From: Salvelinus alpinus
Lineage: Eukaryota; Chordata; Actinopteri; Salmoniformes; Salmonidae
DNA: 64,000 nucleotides
NCBI RefSeq assembly: GCF_045679555.1
Contig: NC_092089.1
Span: 2,577,152-2,641,151 of the forward strand
Direction of reading: 5' to 3'
The stretch's first letter is position 1, and every line of letters starts with the position of its first letter. Below are positions 1 to 16,900 of the stretch, in pieces. The notes under the pieces were generated by a model that saw nothing but the letters and a program-made list of their open reading frames with translations, was not told where the DNA came from and ran no database searches. Both the position numbers and the translations under genes were made by a program.

Positions 1-3000
1 AACATGGATACACTACAACATGGATACCACTACAGCATGGATACCACTACAGCATGGATACACTACAGCATGGATACACTACAACATGGATACACTACAA
101 CATGGATACCACTACAACATGGATACACTACAACATGGATACACTACAACATGGATACACTACAACATGGATACACTACAGCATGGATACCACTACAACA
201 TGGATACACTACAACATGGATACACTACAACATGGATACACTACAACATGGATACCACTACAACATGGATACCACTACAGCATGGATACCACTACAACAT
301 GGATACACTACAGCATGGATACCACTACAACATGGATACACTACAACATGGATACACTACAACATGGATACACTACAACATGGATACCACTACAACATGG
401 ATACCACTACAACATGGATACACTACAGCATGGATACACTACAGCATGGATACACTACAACATGGATACCACTACAACATGGATACACTACAACATGGAT
501 ACACTACAACATGGATACACTACAGCATGGATACACTACAGCATGGATACACTACAACATGGATACACTACAGCATGGATACACTACAACATGGATACAC
601 TACAACATGGATACCACTACAACATGGATACCACTACAACATGGATACACTACAACATGGATACACTACAGCATGGATACACTACAACATGGATACACTA
701 CAACATGGATACCACTACAACATGGATACCACTACAACATGGATACACTACAACATGGATACACTACAACATGGATACACTACCACATGGATACACTACA
801 ACATGGATACACTACAACATGGATACCACTACAGCATGGATACACTACAACATGGATACACTACAACATGGATACACTACAACATGGATACACTACAACA
901 TGGATACACTACAACATGGATACACTACAACATGGATACCACTACAGCATGGATACACTACAACATGGATACCACTACAACATGGATACACTACAACATG
1001 GATACACTACAACATGGATACACTACAACATGGATACACTACAGCATGGATACCACTACAACATGGATACACTACAACATGGATACACTACAACATGGAT
1101 ACACTACAACATGGATACCACTACAACATGGATACCACTACAGCATGGATACCACTACAACATGGATACACTACAGCATGGATACCACTACAACATGGAT
1201 ACACTACAACATGGATACACTACAACATGGATACACTACAACATGGATACACTACAACATGGATACACTACAACATGGATACCACTACAACATGGATACA
1301 CTACAGCATGGATACACTACAACATGGATACACTACAACATGGATACCACTACAACATGGATACACTACAACATGGATACACTACAACATGGATACCACT
1401 ACAACATGGATACACTACAACATGGATACACTACAACATGGATACCACTACAGCATGGATACACTACAACATGGATACACTACAGCATGGATACACTACA
1501 ACATGGATACACTACAACATGGATACACTACAGCATGGATACACTACAACATGGATACCACTACAACATGGATACACTACAACATGGATACACTACAACA
1601 TGGATACACTACAGCATGGATACACTACAGCATGGATACACTACAGCATGGATACACTACAACATGGATACCACTACAACATGGATACACTACAACATGG
1701 ATACACTACAACATGGATACACTACAACATGGATACACTACAGCATGGATACACTACAACATGGATACACTACAGCATGGATACACTACAACATGGATAC
1801 ACTACAGCATGGATACACTACAACATGGATACACTACAACATGGATACACTACAACATGGATACCACTACAGCATGGATACACTACAACATGGATACCAC
1901 TACAACATGGATACCACTACAACATGGATACCACTACAACATGGATACACTACAGCATGGATACACTACAACATGGATACACTACAGCATGGATACACTA
2001 CAACATGGATACACTACAACATGGATACACTACAACATGGATACCACTACAGCATGGATACACTACAACATGGATACCACTACAGCATGGATACCACTAC
2101 AACATGGATACCACTACAACATGGATACACTACAACATGGATACCACTACAACATGGATACCACTACAACATGGATACACTACAACATGGATACACTACA
2201 ACATGGATACCACTACAGCATGGATACACTACAACATGGATACACTACAGCATGGATACACTACAACATGGATACACTACAGCATGGATACACTACAACA
2301 TGGATACCACTACAACATGGATACACTACAACATGGATACACTACAACATGGATACACTACAGCATGGATACACTACAGCATGGATACACTACAGCATGG
2401 ATACCACTACAACATGGATACCACTACAACATGGATACACTACAACATGGATACACTACAACATGGATACACTACAACATGGATACACTACAGCATGGAT
2501 ACACTACAACATGGATACACTACAGCATGGATACACTACAACATGGATACACTACAGCATGGATACACTACAACATGGATACACTACAACATGGATACAC
2601 TACAACATGGATACCACTACAGCATGGATACACTACAACATGGATACCACTACAACATGGATACCACTACAACATGGATACCACTACAACATGGATACAC
2701 TACAGCATGGATACACTACAACATGGATACACTACAGCATGGATACACTACAACATGGATACACTACAACATGGATACACTACAGCATGGATACACTACA
2801 ACATGGATACACTACAACATGGATACACTACAACATGGATACCACTACAGCATGGATACACTACAACATGGATACCACTACAGCATGGATACCACTACAA
2901 CATGGATACCACTACAACATGGATACACTACAACATGGATACCACTACAGCATGGATACACTACAACATGGATACACTACAGCATGGATACACTGAAGCA

Positions 3001-5322
3001 TGGATACACTACAACATGGATACCACTACAACATGGATACACTACAACATGGATACACTACAGCATGGATACACTACAACATGGATACACTACAACATGG
3101 ATACCACTACAACATGGATACCACTACAACATGGATACCACTACAACATGGATACCACTACAACATGGATACACTACAACATGGATACACTACAACATGG
3201 ATACACTACAACATGGATACACTACCACATGGATACACTACAACATGGATACACTACAACATGGATACACTAAAACATGGATACACTACAGCATGGATAC
3301 CACTACAGCATGGATACACTACAGCATGGATACACTACAACATGGATACACTACAACATGGATACCACTACAGCATGGATACCACTACAACATGGATAGA
3401 CTACAACATGGATACACTACAACATGGATACACTACAACATGGATACCACTACAGCATGGATACACTACAACATGGATACACTACAACATGGATACACTA
3501 CAACATGGATACCACTACAACATGGATACACTACAACATGGATACCACTACAACATGGATACACTACAACATGGATACACTACAACATGGATACACTACA
3601 ACATGGATACACTACAACATGGATACCACTACAGCATGGATACCACTACAGCATGGATACACTACAACATGGATACCACTACAACATGGATACACTACAA
3701 CATGGATACACTACAACATGGATACACTACAACATGGATACCACTACAACATGGATACACTACAACATGGATACACTACAACATGGATACACTACAACAT
3801 GGATACACTACAACATGGATACCACTACAACATGGATACACTACAACATGGATACACTACAACATGGATACACTACAACATGGATACCACTACAGCATGG
3901 ATACCACTACAGCATGGATACACTACAACATGGATACACTACAACATGGATACACTACAACATGGATACCACTACAGCATGGATACCACTACAGCATGGA
4001 TACCACTACAGCATGGATACCACTACAACATGGATACCACTACAGCATGGATACACTACAACATGGATACACTACAACATGGATACACTACAGCATGGAT
4101 ACACTACAACATGGATACACTACAGCATGGATACACTGAAGCATGGATACACTACAACATGGATACCACTACAACATGGATACACTACAACATGGATACA
4201 CTACAGCATGGATACACTACAACATGGATACACTACAACATGGATACCACTACAACATGGATACCACTACAACATGGATACCACTACAACATGGATACCA
4301 CTACAACATGGATACACTACAACATGGATACACTACAACATGGATACACTACAACATGGATACACTACCACATGGATACACTACCACATGGATACACTAC
4401 AACATGGATACACTAAAACATGGATACACTACAGCATGGATACCACTACAGCATGGATACACTACAGCATGGATACACTACAACATGGATACACTACAAC
4501 ATGGATACCACTACAGCATGGATACCACTACAACATGGATAGACTACAACATGGATACACTACAACATGGATACACTACAACATGGATACCACTACAGCA
4601 TGGATACACTACAACATGGATACACTACAACATGGATACACTACAACATGGATACCACTACAACATGGATACACTACAACATGGATACCACTACAACATG
4701 GATACACTACAACATGGATACACTACAACATGGATACACTACAACATGGATACCACTACAGCATGGATACCACTACAGCATGGATACACTACAACATGGA
4801 TACCACTACAACATGGATACACTACAACATGGATACACTACAACATGGATACACTACAACATGGATACCACTACAACATGGATACACTACAACATGGATA
4901 CACTACAACATGGATACACTACAACATGGATACACTACAACATGGATACCACTACAACATGGATACACTACAACATGGATACACTACAACATGGATACAC
5001 TACAACATGGATACCACTACAGCATGGATACCACTACAGCATGGATACACTACAACATGGATACACTACAACATGGATACACTACAACATGGATACCACT
5101 ACAGCATGGATACCACTACAGCATGGATACCACTACAGCATGGATACCACTACAACATGGATACCACTACAGCATGGATACACTACAACATGGATACACT
5201 ACAACATGGATACACTACAGCATGGATACACTACAACATGGATACACTACAACATGGATACACTACAGCATGGATACCACTACAGCATGGATAACATTAT
5301 AGCATGGATACCACTACAGCAT
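1..5322. repeat. Minisatellite array of interleaved 16/17-bp units
   Basis: Roughly 320 head-to-tail copies of CATGGATACACTACAA (16 bp) and a 17-bp form with one extra C (GATACCACTAC). Copies also differ at AACATGG versus AGCATGG. The array runs off the left edge and decays into unique sequence near 5322. No copy has a plus-strand stop codon in any frame, so all three plus frames stay open for kilobases; I regard these frames as non-coding. Higher-order copying is visible: the rare variants at 2991, 3271 and 3398 recur 1143 bp later at 4134, 4414 and 4541, and 1741-1960 matches 2491-2710 at a 750-bp offset. Inferred to lie in adam22 intron 3. Confidence 0.95.
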
Positions 5323-5340
5323 CAGCACATATCACGGTCT

Positions 5341-7095
5341 GACACCTAAAAACACTTTAAATCACTGGCCCAAAGTCAATCACACACTTTCACAAAGTCA
5401 GGTGATCAAGATGAACATGTATAGGGCAGTCTATCCTTTGTGTAATAATGATATTCTGATAGAACCACTTATCAATGTGTGAGAGAAGTAGAGAGAGACG
5501 AGGAGAGAGAGAGACAAGGAAAGAGAGAGCGAGAGAGAGAGAAAAGGAAAGCGAGAGAGAGAGAGAGAGAGAGATGAGGAGAGGAGAGGGGGGAGAGAAA
5601 GAGAGAGAGATGAGGAGAGATCGAAAGCGAGAGAGGGATTGCACAGTGTTCCATCACAGCAGCAAGATTTGTGACCTGTTGCCACAAGAAAAATGCAACC
5701 AGTGAAGAACAAACACCATTGTAAATACAACCCATATTTATGTTGATTTATTTTTCCTTTTGTACATCATTGCAACACTGTATATAGACATAATATGACA
5801 TTTGAAATGTTTTTATTATTTTGGAACTTTTTTCAGTGTAATGTTTAGGGTTAATTTAACTTTTGTTTATTATCTTTTTCACTTGCTTGGCAATGTAAAT
5901 ATATGTTTCCCATGCCAATAAAACCCCCTTAAATTTAGTGAGGCTGGGGTAGAGGATATAGGAATATAGCATTAAAGGACATTGCTGAGGTGACATTATC
6001 ACAATAAAAAGGTATGATGAGGAAATGAAGGGAGATAGTGGATAGAAGAGATACTCAGATTCCACCCCCCTGGGCCTTATGTAAAATCTCCTTTAGATTT
6101 AAACACGTTTCTAATTGAATATGACCTGCAGAGGTGTGCGGTGCTCAATCTCTGAGATTAGAAAATATACACAGGACTCCAAAACCAGTTGGATGGAATC
6201 ACGAAAGCATCATCACTTTCCATAATAGCCACTGTTTACTGTAAACCAGCTTAATCTGGAAGGAGTATTTTAGCATCTTCAATATGGTTCCCTCCGTCTC
6301 TCTGGTTTGGTTGTCAGGAGGTTTGTGTTGGGCAGTCTATGTTAAATCAGTTACAGAGTGTTAGTAGCAAATCCGTGTGGAACCCAGATCCTCTGACCTT
6401 CAATTACCTTCCCAGCTGTTTGGGGAATCCCTCTCTCCCTCTCTCATCCCATTCCTCTCTCTTCCACTCATCCCCTTTCCTCCCGATGCCTCCCTCTCTT
6501 CACTTCAATCCCTCCATTTCTGTTCACTTGTCTCTCACTAAGACACCAGTTGATTTGCCCCTGTTCCACCTGAGCCCCAAACCATAGACAACACAAATAC
6601 CCAGCAGCAGGCCTTCCACTATTCACATCTGACGTATTAGTAACCCTATACATACTCCATTCAAACTGAGAACAACTAATTACACCCCCCCCCCCCCCCC
6701 GCCCTGCCCCCCATCTCTCTCTTAGCTCTTAGGCACACACGCACGCACGCACGCATGCACTCCATTTGCCCTTCAGGTATTACAGGAAATGTCAATCTAA
6801 GCTGAATCCATGCATCACTCCGTCCAATCATAAACCAACTTATTTACCAAGTATTAAACCAAAGTAATTTACCAAGTAGCTTCTAACATCACACGGATAC
6901 ATAAAGTTGAAACAAGGCTTCATAGACACTAACCTCCTACTCCTCATTCTGTAATACTATACACTCCTACCTTTGGTGGAACGTATTATGCATTTTCCAT
7001 CAAATAGTAATTGACTCTGTTATTAGCATAAACAGTCTCTGTCTGTGTCTCTGTTGGCTGAAATGGCCAAGCGATGGAAAGAGAGTGTGGTGGGA
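5341..7095. other. Non-coding stretch with GA-rich low-complexity DNA
   Basis: No gene is recognisable. A purine-rich GAGA stretch occupies about 5482-5640 and gives meaningless Arg/Glu or Ser/Leu open frames. A C-run lies at about 6685-6701 and a short CACG repeat at 6735-6760. The rest looks like ordinary intron sequence, inferred to be adam22 intron 3. Confidence 0.6.
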
Positions 7096-8179
7096 CCCAC
7101 ATGAAAAAACACTATAATATACTATGGTTTCAATACTATAAATCAAATCAAATTTTATTTGTCACATAAACATGGTTAGCAGATGTTAACGCGAGTGTAG
7201 CGAAATGCTTGTGCTTCTAGTTCCGACAGTGCAGTAATATCTAACAAGTAATCTAACAATTCCCCAACAACTACCTAATACACACACATCTAAAAGGGGT
7301 GAATGAGATTATGTACATGTAAGTATATGGATGAGTAACGACCGAGCGGCATAGGCAAGGTGCAATAGATGGTATAAAATACAGTATACATGCAGATATA
7401 TATGTATGAATACTATAGTATACTATGGTTTAAATACTATAGTCTACTACGGTATGAATATTATAGTCTACTATGGTATAAATACTATAGTATTCACTGT
7501 AATGGTTTTGCTGACTTTACTGTAGCATTTACAGTAGCATACTGTAGTATAAATACCGTAGTAAAAGAAAACTGTAGTATATACTATAGTAATTAATGTA
7601 GTGTTTTTGTGGATTGTAGTATACTGTAGTATTTATTGTAGTGTTTTTGTTTTATTGTCTTTTACATAGAATTGGAGGCTTTCTCCTCGAGGAAACCTAC
7701 TGGAGAAATACTAAAAGAACACATTTTACATAACCCGTAGGTAGGTAGGTAGGACTGGGGTCTGAATGGAGAGTTCAGAGCTTTTGCTCTTTTCTATAAC
7801 ATGTAGGGAACACATTATATGGTCTATACTTGGCATGTAGGTTTCTCACTTATGGGTGGTACAACTTCATATGGGGGAGGGGAATGTGCAGGGTATATGC
7901 AAATTAAAACTGTAGTATTTACTTTAGTTCAAAAGGTGTTTTTTCAGACTGTAGTGTTTTTACAGACATTACTGTAGTATTTACTACAATGTTTTCGGGG
8001 AGATAATACTGTAGTATTTACTATAGTATTCTACAACATTCTATAGTAAGTACTCCACATGATTGAGGGACACTACCGTGTGTAGCATAGTATTCTACAG
8101 TATACTACAGTTTACTATAGAATTATATAGTAAGTACTGAAGTATTCTATAGTAATCTGTAGTATTTTTTTCATGTGGG
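7096..8179. mobile_element. Palindromic DNA element with inverted ends
   Basis: The ends are inverted copies: CCCACATGAAAAAA at 7096 and TTTTTTTCATGTGGG ending near 8179. The interior at both ends is built of alternating TACTATAGTATACTATAG-like motifs, also in inverted arrangement. No transposase frame is visible, so it is most likely a non-autonomous element (MITE-like). It is interrupted by a LINE tail at 7141-7385. The superfamily is unclear because I could not define a target-site duplication. Confidence 0.6.
7141..7385 (-). mobile_element. LINE 3' tail fragment inside the palindromic element
   Basis: Begins with AAATCAAATCAAATTTTATT, the typical inverted 3' end of salmonid L2/RSg-1-like LINEs, followed by related tail sequence (GCGAAATGCTTGTGCTTCTA). 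No coding part is left. It splits the flanking palindromic element and so inserted later. Confidence 0.7.
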
Positions 8180-9002
8180 GAGAGTCGACACCAAAAATCC
8201 TGAAGACGTTAAAAACAAATCAGCCAGCTAGTCTGGCGTAGGCTACTGAATAGCCTTATGTATTTTGTTTAGTAGAGATTGTCAGATGGCTCCATATGCA
8301 TTGCTTATCAATCACCCAGTTCATTAGGACACGTGCACACACTGACATAGCAGCTGTAGCTAATTTTAGTTTTGTCAAATTTGAGTCAGTCGAGAAAGCG
8401 TCGACTCCAACGACTCTGATAGCAGGAGTCGGAGTCGACTCCAATAGAAACAGAATATCCAGTCTCTCTCTGGCCTCTCGTTGTCCTGACAACAGCCCAC
8501 ACAGGAACAGCAAGGAACCAGCTCAGTGCTGGAACCGTATCACTCATAACACCAGTTTCATAAACAGACAGGTTATAGCAATTACTGACACCCACTAGCA
8601 CCTGCCCACCTACTCCTTTCATCTCACACGAAGAGGGGGGAGAGACACACACACACACAGAACTTATTCTATTCTGTCAACACTGAGATGAAATTCTATG
8701 GCGTTGTTCATAGAAACTATACGGTATAACAACATCCCTTTTATACAACAATGAGCTTTGAAGCCTGTGTGAATATTTCATAACATGTCATAACACTGGT
8801 TAGACATGTAGTCTGCAGACCTCCTAACCTCATTCTAAGAGTACATAAAACATGGGGAATATGAAGTGTTACCCCTTTAAGTATTCATGTCATGTTTTAA
8901 GACCAAATATAATGCACGACATACAAAAAAGACATAAGATATCTTCTAATCTTTGTATTAGTTCATATAAATTATATTTTTGTATGAGTTGTAATGTAAA
9001 TC
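8180..9002. other. Non-coding stretch, no gene seen
   Basis: Short open frames on both strands show no domain or family match. A small CA repeat lies at 8647-8660. Inferred to be adam22 intron 3. Confidence 0.5.
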
Positions 9003-9181
9003 ATATCAACTCAAACTTTATTTGTCACCGAATACAACAAGTGTAGACCTTACCGTGAAATGCCTACTTACAAACCCTTAACCAACAGTGCAGTTCAAGA
9101 AGAGTTAATAAAATATTTACCAAATAAACTAAAGTAAAAAATAATAAAAGTAACACAATAACATAAACAATAATGAGGCTA

Positions 9182-10808
<1,627 letters not shown>

Positions 10809-11966
10809 TATATACAGGGGTACAGGTACCGAGTAAATGTGCGGGGGTACAGGTTAGAGGTAATTTGTACATGTAGGTAGGGGTGAAGTGACTATGCATA
10901 GATAATAAACAGCAAGTAGCAGCAGTGTAGAAATCAAATGGGGGGGTCAATGTAAATGCAAATGGTGGGGTCAATGGGCTTTCCTCTGACACCACCTATT
11001 ATATAGGTCTTGGATTGCAGGAAGTTTGGCCCCAGTGATGTACTAGGACGTACGCACTACCCTCTGTAGCGCCTTACGGTCAGATGCCGAGCATACCAGG
11101 CAGTAATGCAACCAGTCAGGATGCTCTCGAAGGTGCAGCTGTAGAACTATTTGAGGATTTGGGGAACCATGCTAAATCTTTTTAGTCTCCTGAGGGGGAA
11201 AAGGTATTGTCGTGCCCTCTTCACGACTGTCTTGGTGTGTTTGGACCATGATAGTTCGTTGGTGATGTGGACTCCAAGGAACTTGAAACTCTCGACCCGC
11301 TCCACTACAGCCCCATTGATGTTACAGGGGCCTGTTCGGCCCACCTTTCACTGTAGTCCACGATCAGCTCCTTTATCTTGCTCACATTGAGGGAGAGGTT
11401 GTTGTCCTGGCACCACACTGCCAGGTCTCTGACCTCCTCCCTATAGGCTGTCTCATTGTTGTCGGTGATCAGGCCCACCACTGTTGTGTCGTCAGCAAAC
11501 TTAATGATGGTGTTGGGAGTCGTGTTTGGCCACGCAGTCGTGGGTGAACAGGGAGTACAGGAGGGGACTAAGTACACACCCCTGAGGGGCCCCAGTGTTG
11601 AGGATCAGCGTGGCAGACGTGTTGTTGCCTACCCTTACCACCTGGGGGCGGCCCGTCAGGAAGTCCAGGATCCAGTTGCAGAGGGAGGTGTTTAGTCTCA
11701 GGGTCTTTAGCTTAGTGAAGAGCTTCGTGGGCACTATGGTGTTGAACGCTGAGCTGTAGTCAATGAACAGCATTCTCACATAGGTGTTCTTTTTGTCCAG
11801 GTGGGAAAGGGCAGTGTGGAGTGCGATTGAGATTGCGTCATCTGTGGATCTGCTGGGGCGGTTTTTGAATTGGAGTGGGTCTAGGGTATCCGGGAGGATG
11901 CTGTTGATGTGAGCCATGACCAGCCTTTCAAAGCACTTCATGGCTACCGACGTGAGTGCTACGGGA

Positions 11967-12268
11967 CGGTAATTTTTTATGTATGTATTAGTTGTAATGT
12001 AAACAATAGGTTTGTACTAGTTGTAATGTAAACCATAGGTTTGTACTAGTTGTAATGTAAACAATAGGTTTGAATTAGTTGTAATGTAAACAATAGGTTT
12101 GTACTAGTTGTAATGTAAACCATAGGTTTGTACTAGTTGTAATGGAAACAATAGGTTTGTACTAGTTGTAATGTAAACAATAGGTGTGTACTAGTTGTAA
12201 TGTAAACCATAGGTTTGTACTAGTTGTAATGTAAACCATAGGTTTGTACTAGTTGTAATGTAAATAAT
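11967..12268. repeat. 29-bp minisatellite
   Basis: About ten copies of a 29-bp unit containing TTGTAATGTAAACAATAGG followed by TTTGTACTAG. It begins exactly where the LINE loses its 5' end, so the junction sequence may have seeded it. Copies differ by single bases (ACAATAGG or ACCATAGG). Confidence 0.9.
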
Positions 12269-12514
12269 ATGTTCTGTGGGCCCCCAGGCTCTAAACTGGC
12301 CCATGGTTTATAAGAGCCACATTGAGGCATAATTGGTACTGCAGTAAGAGCACCAGACTGAGCCATTCACACACACACACACACACATCCCATTTCAGCG
12401 TCCCCCTTTAATCTTACAGTGACATCAATTATTCAGCGTGAGCAGGTTGGAGGGGAGGTGAGGGGTGAGGAGGGGGTGTGGTTTATGAGGAAAGGGGAGC
12501 ATCATTCAAAGAAG

Positions 12515-13053
12515 CACCCCTACCCCAACCCATCCCATCCCAGCCCATCCCAGCCCACCCCATCCCACTCCCAGCCCACTCCCACCCCAACCCAGCCCAC
12601 TCCCATCCCACTCCCACTCCCATCCCACTCCCACCCCCATCCCATCCCAGCCCACTCCCACCCCACCCCATCCCATCCCAGCCCACCCCACTCCCACTCC
12701 CAGCCCAGCCCAGCCCACTCCCACTCCCACCCCAACCCAGCCCACTCCCATCCCACTCCCACTCTCATCCCACTCCCACCCCCATCCCAGCCCACTCCCA
12801 CCCCAGCCCAGCCCACTCCCACTCCCACCCCAACCCAGCCCACTCCCATCCCACTACCAATCCCATCCCACTCCCACCCCCACCCCAGCCCAGCCCACTC
12901 CCACCCCATCCCACTCCCACTCCCACCCCAGCCCACTCCAGCCCAGCCCACTCCCACTCCCACTCCCACTCCCACTCCCACCCCATCCCAGCCCACTCCC
13001 ACTCCCACCCCATTGCAGCCCACTCCCACTCCCACCCCATCCTAGCCCACTCC
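12515..13053. repeat. C-rich (CCCACTCCCA)-type minisatellite
   Basis: Irregular array of 5- and 6-bp units such as CCCAT, CCCAG, CCCACTCC and CCCACC over about 540 bp. The minus strand is GGG-rich with one- to three-base spacers, the textbook pattern for G-quadruplexes, and the plus strand is an i-motif candidate. Pro/Ser/His-rich open frames on the plus strand and Gly/Trp-rich ones on the minus strand are by-products. Confidence 0.92.
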
Positions 13054-13929
<876 letters not shown>

Positions 13930-13970
13930 GCATATAACAGAACCTCATGAAACACATAGCCACCGCAGGA

Positions 13971-16900
13971 CAGAGAACCATTCCCTCCATACTACCATTG
14001 TACTGACCACTACAACAGGACAGAGAACCATTCCCTCCATACTACCATTGTACTGACCACTACAACAGGACAGAGAACCATTCCCTCCATACTACCATTG
14101 TACTGATCACTACAACAGGACAGAGAACCATTCCCTCCATACTACCATTGTACTGATCACTACAACAGGACAGAGAACCATTCCCTCCATACTACCATTG
14201 TACTGATCACTACAACAGGACAGAGAACCATTCCCTCCATACTACCATTGTACTGATCACTACAACAGGACAGAGAACCATTCCCTCCATACTACCATTG
14301 TACTGATCACTACAACAGGACAGAGAACCATTCCCTCCATACTACCATTGTACTGACCACTACAACAGGACAGAGAACCATTCCCTCCATACTACCATTG
14401 TACTGATCACTACAACAGGACAGAGAACCATTCTCTCCATACTACCATTGTACTGATCACTACAACAGGACAGAGAACCATTCCCTCCATACTACCATTG
14501 TACTGACCACTACAACAGGACAGAGAACCATTCCCTCCATACTACCATTGTACTGATCACTACAACAGGACAGAGAACCATTCCCTCCATACTACCATTG
14601 TACTGATCACTACAACAGGACAGAGAACCATTCCCTCCATACTACCATTGTACTGATCACTACAACAGGACAGAGAACCATTCCCTCCATACTACCATTG
14701 TACTGATCACTACAACAGGACAGAGAACCATTCCCTCCATACTACCATTGTACTGATCACTACAACAGGACAGAGAACCATTCCCTCCATACTACCATTG
14801 TACTGACCACTACAACAGGACAGAGAACCATTCCCTCCATACTACCATTGTACTGATCACTACAACAGGACAGAGAACCATTCCCTCCATACTACCATTG
14901 TACTGACCACTACAACAGGACAGAGAACCATTCTCTCCATACTACCATTGTACTGATCACTACAACAGGACAGAGAACCATTCCCTCCATACTACCATTG
15001 TACTGACCACTACAACAGGACAGAGAACCATTCCCTCCATACTACCATTGTACTGATCACTACAACAGGACAGAGAACCATTCCCTCCATACTACCATTG
15101 TACTGACCACTACAACAGGACAGAGAACCATTCCCTCCATACTACCATTGTACTGACCACTACAACAGGACAGAGAACCATTCCCTCCATACTACCATTG
15201 TACTGATCACTACAACAGGACAGAGAACCATTCTCTCCATACTACCATTGTACTGACCACTACAACAGGACAGAGAACCATTCCCTCCATACTACCATTG
15301 TACTGACCACTACAACAGGACAGAGAACCATTCCCTCCATACTACCATTGTACTGATCACTACAACAGGACAGAGAACCATTCTCTCCATACTACCATTG
15401 TACTGATCACTACAACAGGACAGAGAACCATTCCCTCCATACTACCATTGTACTGATCACTACAACAGGACAGAGAACCATTCCCTCCATACTACCATTG
15501 TACTGACCACTACAACAGGACAGAGAACCATTCCCTCCATACTACCATTGTACTGATCACTACAACAGGACAGAGAACCATTCCCTCCATACTACCATTG
15601 TACTGACCACTACAACAGGACAGAGAACCATTCCCTCCATACTACCATTGTACTGATCACTACAACAGGACAGAGAACCATTCCCTCCATACTACCATTG
15701 TACTGATCACTACAACAGGACAGAGAACCATTCCCTCCATACTACCATTGTACTGATCACTACAACAGGACAGAGAACCATTCCCTCCATACTACCATTG
15801 TACTGATCACTACAACAGGACAGAGAACCATTCCCTCCATACTACCATTGTACTGACCACTACAACAGGACAGAGAACCATTCCCTCCATACTACCATTG
15901 TACTGATCACTACAACAGGACAGAGAACCATTCCCTCCATACTACCATTGTACTGACCACTACAACAGGACAGAGAACCATTCCCTCCATACTACCATTG
16001 TACTGATCACTACAACAGGACAGAGAACCATTCCCTCCATACTACCATTGTACTGACCACTACAACAGGACAGAGAACCATTCCCTCCATACTACCATTG
16101 TACTGACCACTACAACAGGACAGAGAACCATTCCCTCCATACTACCATTGTACTGATCACTACAACAGGACAGAGAACCATTCCCTCCATACTACCATTG
16201 TACTGACCACTACAACAGGACAGAGAACCATTCCCTCCATACTACCATTGTACTGATCACTACAACAGGACAGAGAACCATTCCCTCCATACTACCATTG
16301 TACTGACCACTACAACAGGACAGAGAACCATTCCCTCCATACTACCATTGTACTGACCACTACAACAGGACAGAGAACCATTCCCTCCATACTACCATTG
16401 TACTGATCACTACAACAGGACAGAGAACCATTCCCTCCATACTACCATTGTACTGACCACTACAACAGGACAGAGAACCATTCCCTCCATACTACCATTG
16501 TACTGATCACTACAACAGGACAGAGAACCATTCCCTCCATACTACCATTGTACTGATCACTACAACAGGACAGAGAACCATTCCCTCCATACTACCATTG
16601 TACTGACCACTACAACAGGACAGAGAACCATTCCCTCCATACTACCATTGTACTGATCACTACAACAGGACAGAGAACCATTCCCTCCATACTACCATTG
16701 TACTGACCACTACAACAGGACAGAGAACCATTCCCTCCATACTACCATTGTACTGATCACTACAACAGGACAGAGAACCATTCCCTCCATACTACCATTG
16801 TACTGATCACTACAACAGGACAGAGAACCATTCCCTCCATACTACCATTGTACTGATCACTACAACAGGACAGAGAACCATTCCCTCCATACTACCATTG

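Noticed and set aside
4-5349. Very long plus-strand open frames (up to 1760 codons) with MDTLQHGY-type repeats
   Set aside because: They arise because the tandem unit lacks stop codons in all plus frames. There is no non-repetitive domain, signal or splice structure.
5390-5735. Ser/Leu-rich and Arg/Glu-rich open frames
   Set aside because: GA-rich low-complexity DNA open on both strands.
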